A stretch of DNA of 61,751 bases, taken from assembly GCA_016714605.1 (NCBI GenBank), contig JADKDL010000025.1, forward strand, positions 1 to 61,751, given 5' to 3'. The position numbers were made by a program, and so were the translations under genes. This stretch comes from Bacteroidales bacterium. GTDB taxonomy: Bacteria; Bacteroidota; Bacteroidia; Bacteroidales; UBA1715. Each line of letters starts with the position of its first letter. The stretch's first letter is position 1. Below are positions 56,334 to 61,751 of this stretch, in pieces. The notes under the pieces are model-generated. The model did not search any database and was not told where the DNA came from. It was given only the letters and a program-made list of their open reading frames with translations.

Positions 56334-56869
56334 ATAGTTTTGAAATTGAATATTAAAATGAACCTAATACGCTATATCCAGTTAAGTGTTTACATTTTCA
56401 ATTGTTTTTTAAGAAGCATAAAAATCACAAACAAATGTACATTCTCTAATATTAATAAAAAAAAACTCCATTAAACTTTATTTACATGTCATGATTATGT
56501 CTTACTGATTGAACACATAAAAATTAATTAACTCAATTAGTTCTATAAATAGATTCTATAAGCTTCCACAAATATTTTGATATTATAAAAATAATATTGT
56601 TTCGTTATCAAAATGCAACAAGAATGAACCTTATGTATCAAAAACTAAGTTCTTCAAATAAAGTTACAAGCTCTTACAAATATTAAATTTGAGAATAAAT
56701 TAGCTGTTTGTTATTTGAAAAAAAATGTTATTTTCGCATAAAATACGGTAAAAGAAAAATATTTTTTGTAAAATCAGCTACAAAAAAAACAAATAATTTC
56801 ATAACATACTATTTTTATGTAAAGTAATTTTTTTTTTATATTTTTATAGAACAAATAAAAGGGAATATT
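56334..56869. other. 536-bp AT-rich spacer between divergent genes
   Basis: Very AT-rich, no credible open frame on either strand and no RNA gene that I can see. Its right half contains the candidate promoter for the chorismate-mutase gene (listed next). The left end carries the upstream region of the leftward DUF5916 gene. Confidence 0.6.
56707..56736 (+). promoter_or_regulatory. Candidate promoter for chorismate mutase / aldolase pair
   Basis: TTTG at 56707-56710 and TATTTTCG at 56729-56736 (seven of eight to TAnnTTTG) with an 18-base spacer. The leader to the first ATG would be about 125 bases. Confidence 0.45.
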
Positions 56870-57172
56870 ATGTTGAAACCCGAGGAGTGTAAGTCTCTTG
56901 AAGAGGTAAGAAATGAAATTGATAGCATTGATAAACAAATTTTACATTTGTTTGGTCAACGTTATAAATATGTTAAGGAGGTTGTAAAATACAAAACAGC
57001 TGATAAAGATAGTATTATAGCGGCAAAAAGAAGAGATGCGGTATTGCAAAAAATTAGAGTTTTGGCAGCAGATAATAATTTAGACCCCGATGTTTTTGAA
57101 AATATTTACAGAATATTAATCGAACACTTTATAGAAGAGGAATTAAAAATAGTTAACTTAAAAATTAAATAA
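56870..57172 (+). CDS. Chorismate mutase family, PchB (isochorismate lyase)-like
   Basis: A 100-residue all-helical AroQ-fold protein. The beginning LKPEECKSLEEVRNEIDSID and the middle GQRYKYVKEVVKYK resemble PchB more than standalone AroH/AroQ. Counting from the ATG, R14, R31 and K42 fall exactly where PchB has its substrate-binding R14, R31 and K42, but the position of Q90 is a glutamate (E90), as in some chorismate mutases. It may rearrange chorismate to prephenate or act on isochorismate; the E90 change argues against assuming PchB activity. It is 18 bases before a DRE-TIM aldolase, on the same strand. Confidence 0.78.
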   Translation: MLKPEECKSLEEVRNEIDSIDKQILHLFGQRYKYVKEVVKYKTADKDSIIAAKRRDAVLQKIRVLAADNNLDPDVFENIYRILIEHFIEEELKIVNLKIK

Positions 57173-57190
57173 TATACTTTACTAATATTT

Positions 57191-58144
57191 ATGTACAGAA
57201 AAGAAATTAAGGTACTAGATTGTACTATCAGAGACGGTGGGTTGATGAACAAATGGCAATTTTCGGATGAATTTGTTAAAGGAGTCTATAAAGCATGTGT
57301 TGATGCGGGAGTTGACTATTTTGAAATAGGATATAAAAGTAGTGAGAAAGCATTTTCTAGAACAGAAAATGGAGATTGGAAATTCTGCGATGAAGCTTCT
57401 ATAAGAAGAATTGTAGGCGACAATAATACCAATACAAAAATAGCATGTTTAGTTGACATAGGTAGAATTGAATTTGAAGATATTCTTCCAAAATCTGAAA
57501 GTTTGATTGATATGATGCGAGTTGCATGCTATGACTATCAGATAGATAAAGCTATAGAATTGGCAGAACACTGCATGAATAAAGGCTATGAAGCTACAAT
57601 AAATCTAATGGCTGTATCAACCGTGAAAGAACACGCTCTTGACGAGGTTCTTAAAGATGTTGCAAAATGTAAAGTTCCTATTTTTTATCTTGTTGACAGT
57701 TTCGGAAGCATGTATTGCGAAGACATTCAGCATCTTATGAAAAAATATACAGAAGCCCTTCCTGGAAAAACAATAGGTTTTCACGGACATAATAATATGC
57801 AATTAGCTTTTTCTAATACCATTGAAACTATTATTCAAGGTGCCAACATGCTAGACGGTACAATATTAGGTATAGGCAGAGGAGCAGGTAACTGTACTAC
57901 TGAATTATTATTAGCATTTTTGAAAAACCCTAAGTATAAAATTAAACCAATATTAGAAGCTATTCATAATCACCTACTTCCTCTAAGTAAGAAGATAGAC
58001 TGGGGCTACCACATGCCTTATATGCTTTCTGGTGCTACAAACGAACACCCAAGAACAGCCTTGAAATGGATGGATGAAGGTAAAAAAGATGATGTAATCG
58101 GCTTTTTTGAAGAACTTAGAAAAAGCAAAGAAGAATTAGAATAA
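57191..58144 (+). CDS. DRE-TIM (HMGL-like) aldolase
   Basis: A 317-residue TIM-barrel metal-dependent carbon-carbon lyase or synthase. It has VLDCTIRDGGLMNKWQFSD (the D-R-D-G strand), CVDAGVDYFEIGYKSSE, FYLVDSFGSMYCEDIQHL and the metal-binding H-x-H in IGFHGHNNMQLAFSNT, then GIGRGAGNCTTELL. The closest general family is the 4-hydroxy-2-oxovalerate aldolase-like (HOA-like) branch found in sugar or envelope clusters. No regulatory LeuA domain is present. The last ~60 residues are helical. Pairing with a chorismate-mutase-like protein suggests a small pathway on a chorismate- or pyruvate-derived compound. The gene ends at a bidirectional terminator shared with the convergent eda-like gene. Confidence 0.83.
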   Translation: MYRKEIKVLDCTIRDGGLMNKWQFSDEFVKGVYKACVDAGVDYFEIGYKSSEKAFSRTENGDWKFCDEASIRRIVGDNNTNTKIACLVDIGRIEFEDILPKSESLIDMMRVACYDYQIDKAIELAEHCMNKGYEATINLMAVSTVKEHALDEVLKDVAKCKVPIFYLVDSFGSMYCEDIQHLMKKYTEALPGKTIGFHGHNNMQLAFSNTIETIIQGANMLDGTILGIGRGAGNCTTELLLAFLKNPKYKIKPILEAIHNHLLPLSKKIDWGYHMPYMLSGATNEHPRTALKWMDEGKKDDVIGFFEELRKSKEELE

Positions 58145-58166
58145 TAATAAAAATATTCTTTCAATC

Positions 58167-58203
58167 AAAAAACCTCAGTAACTTGAATTTACTGAGGTTT
58201 TTT
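58167..58203. terminator. Bidirectional intrinsic terminator
   Basis: A 15-bp stem AAAAAACCTCAGTAA / TTACTGAGGTTTTTT around a seven-base loop, between convergent genes. T-runs on both strands fit termination in both directions. Confidence 0.92.
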
Positions 58204-58223
58204 ATTGAAAGAATTTGTCATAA

Positions 58224-58853
58224 CTATCGGGCTAGAACATAAGCATCAATAAGAGATTTTAATTCTATTTCTATTTGCGAATAATCGCCCTGACTCATTT
58301 GTTTTAAATTAAAAATACTACCACCAAAAGCAACCGCATCGGCACCATTTTTAACAAAATCGCCAATAGTAGTTTTGCTTATTCCACCACAAGCCAAAAG
58401 TTTAATTTGATTTAAAGGACCCTTAACCTCCTTAATGTATGTGGCTCCTAATACTGATGTAGGAAATACTTTGACCATTGTAGCTCCATAACTCCAAGCT
58501 GTAAAGATTTCTGTTGGTGTCATAGCACCAGGAAATACAGGTATTTTATTATCAGCACAGAAACCTATAACTTCCTTATTCACAATAGGCTGCACGATGA
58601 AACTGGCTCCGGCATTTAATGCAGCATCCATATCTTTCAAATCTAAAACGGTGCCGGCGCCTACCGCAATTCTACCCTTTGCATATTCACACATTTTAGA
58701 AATAAGCATTGTAGCATTTGACGTATTCATAGTAATTTCAATTGCTTGTAGCCCACTTTTTATAGCTATGTCAGTAATATTCTGAATCATTGACTCATCT
58801 ATTCCTCTCAAAATACCTAACAATGGCATTTTCTCAAATATATTCAAATTCAT
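58224..58853 (-). CDS. eda: KDPG/KHG aldolase (Eda family)
   Basis: A 209-residue class I aldolase. Features: PLLGILRGIDESMIQNITDI (Arg of the phosphate site), LQAIEITMNTSNATMLISKM with the catalytic Glu, IAVGAGTVLDLKDMDAALNA, GASFIVQPIVNKEVIGFCAD, and the Schiff-base lysine in ATMVKVFPTSVLGATYIK, followed by LLACGGISKTTIGDF. It cleaves 2-keto-3-deoxy-6-phosphogluconate or 4-hydroxy-2-oxoglutarate to pyruvate plus aldehyde. No Entner-Doudoroff partner lies nearby. The frame is intact and the length is normal. Confidence 0.92.
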   Translation of the reverse strand: MNLNIFEKMPLLGILRGIDESMIQNITDIAIKSGLQAIEITMNTSNATMLISKMCEYAKGRIAVGAGTVLDLKDMDAALNAGASFIVQPIVNKEVIGFCADNKIPVFPGAMTPTEIFTAWSYGATMVKVFPTSVLGATYIKEVKGPLNQIKLLACGGISKTTIGDFVKNGADAVAFGGSIFNLKQMSQGDYSQIEIELKSLIDAYVLAR

Positions 58854-58880
58854 TTTTTTCGCGTCTATAAATAATTATTC

Positions 58881-60053
58881 TCAATAGAAATACTTACTTC
58901 TCATGTATAATTTATTGTCTTTAAATAACAGATACTGCTTGTTTTTTAATATCCACAATTCATATTTAACCCAAGAAAAGGTAAATAACTCTTTTTTTAG
59001 TATCTCAGGTTCAACTTTTTTACAAAAATCAATAGTTACAATATTTGTTTGTTCTGAGGTGAAATAGGCATTAACCATCTCAATACCAAAGTCTTTTATC
59101 AATTTCTGTTTTTTCTCATCAGTTTCTCGTTGCAAATGCTCTCTCCAATATTCCATTTTCTGATTTTCGTCCGGAGTCAAATTATTTCGTTCTTCGGCAA
59201 TTGCTTTTATTGCTTTTGCCTGATTTATTTTAAAATCATGTAATTCTTGAGATTTGCGAAAATCTTGCATGATAAAATAAGAAAGCTTATCAATTTGTTT
59301 TGATACACTTACATCTTCAATATTTGAAATAATAGCTTGTATTTCTTTAAGTGTTTCGTTTACAAAATGATTCTTACCAACAAAAACAAGATCGTTATAA
59401 AATTCAACATAAGAATCTAAAATTTGTAATTTCATTCGCAATTTACTGTTTAACGAATCAGACAAATACTGCTTGTTTCTAGCAATAGCAGCTAAATCAT
59501 TAATAAGCACATTATAAGCCGACTGAAAAATATACTTCTCTATAATTGACAAATACGCTTCCTCTGCATTGTTTTTGATTCTAAGCAATTCATCTTCATT
59601 ATTTTTTTGCGAAATTGCTTTATCAATAGTTTCCATTGATTTAATTAAATTATGAAAAGCAACTGTTGGCATCTCATCTTTTAAATAAACACCAACATAA
59701 TAATAGGTTTCTGCTTCATTTTTTACAAAATTATTTTGATTTTGTAGATTATTTAATAAATCAAAATATAGTGGTGTATTTTCTGCTATTCTATCATTTG
59801 CCATATTGTATCTCAAACAATATAAGCCAGATAAAGCAGCATTTTCGATTCTTAAAGTATCATTTTTGAAAAAATCATAATGGTCAGAAAAAATATCAAA
59901 CGTTTTCTTATATAAGCCACAATAGTAGGCATTATCGAACCTTTTTTGAAGGCTGTCGAGATTGCTTTGAGCGGAAAGACTTAGACAAAAACTGCTAAAT
60001 AAAAAAGCATTGAACAGGAACAAACCATAAGATTTTATCTTTCTATTATACAT
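58881..60053 (-). CDS. Exported protein of unknown function, helical (TPR-like?)
   Basis: The open frame starts at 60098, but the ATG at 60053 (MYNRKIKSYGLFLFNAFLF) gives a normal signal peptide cut after LSAQ. The ~390-residue mature region is almost entirely helical, with TPR-length helix pairs (NAALSGLYCLRYNMANDRIA, ETYYYVGVYLKDEMPTVAFH) and a highly charged segment near residue 290. I recognise no family. It is 28 bases upstream of the eda-like gene on the same strand, but the link looks structural only. It is divergent from the next gene. Confidence 0.6.
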   Translation of the reverse strand: MYNRKIKSYGLFLFNAFLFSSFCLSLSAQSNLDSLQKRFDNAYYCGLYKKTFDIFSDHYDFFKNDTLRIENAALSGLYCLRYNMANDRIAENTPLYFDLLNNLQNQNNFVKNEAETYYYVGVYLKDEMPTVAFHNLIKSMETIDKAISQKNNEDELLRIKNNAEEAYLSIIEKYIFQSAYNVLINDLAAIARNKQYLSDSLNSKLRMKLQILDSYVEFYNDLVFVGKNHFVNETLKEIQAIISNIEDVSVSKQIDKLSYFIMQDFRKSQELHDFKINQAKAIKAIAEERNNLTPDENQKMEYWREHLQRETDEKKQKLIKDFGIEMVNAYFTSEQTNIVTIDFCKKVEPEILKKELFTFSWVKYELWILKNKQYLLFKDNKLYMRSKYFY

Positions 60054-60231
60054 ACCATGAAGTTTTCTTAAATAATATTCGTTTTTCAAAAGTAACAAAT
60101 ATTTATATCTAAATGAATAAAAAGTTATATAGTAACATATTTAATACTGCTTCGTTAAGCAATCAAAAATTAATTGTTTTTTTTTTATAGATTTAACCTG
60201 CCAATAAATTACTGTTAATAAAAATTTTAAT

Positions 60232-60894
60232 ATGAAGAAATATGTATGTTTTATAGTATTTGTGACCATGTTCAAAATACTGTCGGCACAAGGATTTGAC
60301 GGTGCAGAAAATACAATAACATATTATGATATTAGTGGCGATACAAAAGAATGCTACCAAAATATATGGTATAAAAACACTGAAGCCGAATATTATGGAG
60401 ATGAAAAAGAAGCATACAACAAAAGGAAAATAGCTTTCAGGAATGAAAAATTCCAAATGATTGCCGATGACAACACTATCGAAGTACTAAAATCTCTAGG
60501 AATTTTTACCGGATTGATGCGTGGTTACTATTATCCTCAAGGGGCATCAATAGAAGAAATAAACTTAAAACAAGCATTTATAGCATATTTAGGTATTGAT
60601 GTGAAAAAATATGACATTCGTGTAAAATTCGTAGGTGAACACCTTCAATATATGCTCAACTACAAATTAAAACCACAAAAAAAATTCAAATATGCTGTTT
60701 TTAGAATACCTTCTAATGCTTATACAGAAGACCATGAGTATGTAATATCAGCAACTTCTACTCAATATTTGCTTACCATTAAAGCTACCTACAATAATCA
60801 AGAACTTACTCTTACAGTAAGCAGACGAGTAAGCAAACTCACTGCTTGGTTTAAGAAAATAGGACTCAATAAGAAAAAAGAACCGCTTCTTTAA
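60232..60894 (+). CDS. Exported protein of unknown function
   Basis: A 220-residue protein with a signal peptide (MKKYVCFIVFVTMFKILSAQ, cut after SAQ). The remainder starts GFDGAENTITYYDISGDTKE and has a mixed fold with a basic C-terminus (FKKIGLNKKKEP). No family recognised. It diverges from the helical exported protein, with about 180 bases between starts. The region after it up to 61152 contains no gene. Confidence 0.6.
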   Translation: MKKYVCFIVFVTMFKILSAQGFDGAENTITYYDISGDTKECYQNIWYKNTEAEYYGDEKEAYNKRKIAFRNEKFQMIADDNTIEVLKSLGIFTGLMRGYYYPQGASIEEINLKQAFIAYLGIDVKKYDIRVKFVGEHLQYMLNYKLKPQKKFKYAVFRIPSNAYTEDHEYVISATSTQYLLTIKATYNNQELTLTVSRRVSKLTAWFKKIGLNKKKEPLL

Positions 60895-61152
60895 AAATTT
60901 AAAAAATATATTTTACGTATCTCATAGTTTATATTGATATGAATCACCTAAAATTATTTATTTCAAAAGCAACAATATTCTATTTTTAATACTAATTCTT
61001 TTTCTAGAAATAGATACTTAGAATTAATTTTTAAAATGCAATACAAAAAAAAAGCTCATACTCTTTTCCTCATTTTGCATTAAAGTGCAATTTGTATTTG
61101 TATTGTAATACATCATTAATAAATAAAATTATATAAAATTAGAAACCGTTTA

Positions 61153-61751
61153 ATGACTCTGGAAAAATTATATAACAAACGTGTTTTTACCGCTATACTT
61201 ATTATAGCCATTCTATTTATTATTGTATCTTATATTGCAATAGTAGTAAATTTAGAAATCTCTTCATTTGAAATTTTTATATTCTCAATATTCTTTTTTT
61301 CTGTTGTTTTGTTTACGATACTGTTTATGATGTATGCTGTATATGTGAAACTGAAATGGTTTTCAAACTATTTTTCAAAAATATCTTTTCAAAAAGAAAA
61401 AAACGAAAAAAAACTAACATTGTCAGCACTCTATAAACCGATATTTCCATTATTGGATCAACTTGAAAGTAAAAATAGAGAACTAGAAGAGTCTGTTTTA
61501 GAACTCAGAAGACAAAGTGTTGTATTTGAACACAACGATCTACTATTAGAACTTAATGCCGAATTAGTTGTTCAAAAAGAAGAGCTTACAACCTTAGCAG
61601 AAAATTTAACATTTGCTAACCAAGAAATATTAAAACAAAAGCAAATTGCTGAGGATCAGAATAAAACCTTAACAGATAATCTAGCATACGCAAGTATAAT
61701 ACAAGCAGCTGTTCTAACACCCACCTTTAATCCGCGAAGTTTTGTAAAAGA
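61153..61751 (+). CDS. Membrane protein with coiled coil, probable SpoIIE-type phosphatase, cut by window edge
   Basis: An ATG at 61153 opens a frame to the window end, 199 codons. Two membrane helices lie near residues 13-33 and 40-65. A long coiled coil (about 80-175: LLDQLESKNRELEESVLELR, LNAELVVQKEELTTLAENLT) ends in LTDNLAYASIIQAAVL. The phrase T-D-x-x-x-Y-A-x-x-I-Q-x-A-x-L directly precedes the SpoIIE/RsbU PP2C-like phosphatase domain in many Bacteroidota signalling proteins, so I expect that domain beyond the edge. The catalytic part is not seen. Confidence 0.65.
   Translation, partial: MTLEKLYNKRVFTAILIIAILFIIVSYIAIVVNLEISSFEIFIFSIFFFSVVLFTILFMMYAVYVKLKWFSNYFSKISFQKEKNEKKLTLSALYKPIFPLLDQLESKNRELEESVLELRRQSVVFEHNDLLLELNAELVVQKEELTTLAENLTFANQEILKQKQIAEDQNKTLTDNLAYASIIQAAVLTPTFNPRSFVK

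Overview
The window looks like chromosome of a low-GC member of the Bacteroidota. The signs are PorT (type IX secretion), a SusC-like receptor, a TamL-like Omp85 lipoprotein, GWxTD, DUF5916 and DUF3467 proteins, -33 TTTG / -7 TAnnTTTG promoters, and the order rpsU-xerC-hpf-tRNA-Thr-tuf-tRNA-Trp-secE-nusG-rplKAJL-rpoBC. I cannot place it below phylum from sequence alone. Many conserved genes, including essential ones, are broken by one-base indels, mostly in A/T runs. Where the true frame can be read from family knowledge it resumes immediately, so I read these as consensus sequence errors, densest at 37.5-46.2 kb, rather than gene decay.

Layout. 0-11.2 kb: two AIM24-type proteins, an M48 protease, DUF1848, a zinc-ribbon membrane protein, an AAA/DUF4143 ATPase, two lipoproteins (one a DUF4015 glycosidase-like protein) and an orphan SusC-like receptor. 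11.4-14.8 kb: a polytopic membrane protein and an FAD-dependent amine-oxidase/UGM-like enzyme. 14.85-16.06 kb: a REP-associated (Y1, IS200-like) transposase embedded in at least 14 short palindromic repeats that switch orientation around it. 16.1-21.1 kb: a large secreted M6 metalloprotease, two small lipoproteins, and two unrelated tandem arrays that both have a 21-bp period. 21.1-26.7 kb: a GH5 lipoprotein, an AlbA_2/Schlafen-type ATP-binding protein, an Ldh-family dehydrogenase overlapping a membrane protein gene.

26.9-36.2 kb: menaquinone methyltransferase ubiE, porT, a COG2509 FAD dehydrogenase, a TrmH/SpoU rRNA methyltransferase, a TamL-like Omp85 lipoprotein, an alanine/sodium symporter with an SprB-like N-terminal domain, and a ComEA-like helix-hairpin-helix protein. 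36.3-50.8 kb: the translation/transcription supercluster, bounded by strong terminators. Within it the L11 and L1 reading frames are joined by an apparent deletion of about 100 bp.

50.9-61.7 kb: a translationally coupled GWxTD / small HD hydrolase / unknown exported protein set, a CBM9-DUF5916 outer-membrane protein, a PchB-like chorismate mutase paired with a DRE-TIM aldolase, a convergent KDPG/KHG aldolase, two secreted unknowns, and the start of a membrane SpoIIE-type phosphatase. No rRNA, CRISPR array, prophage or conjugative element is visible. The most unusual non-coding structure is the transposase/palindrome island at 14.85-16.06 kb, followed by the paired 21-bp arrays at 19.2 and 20.9 kb.
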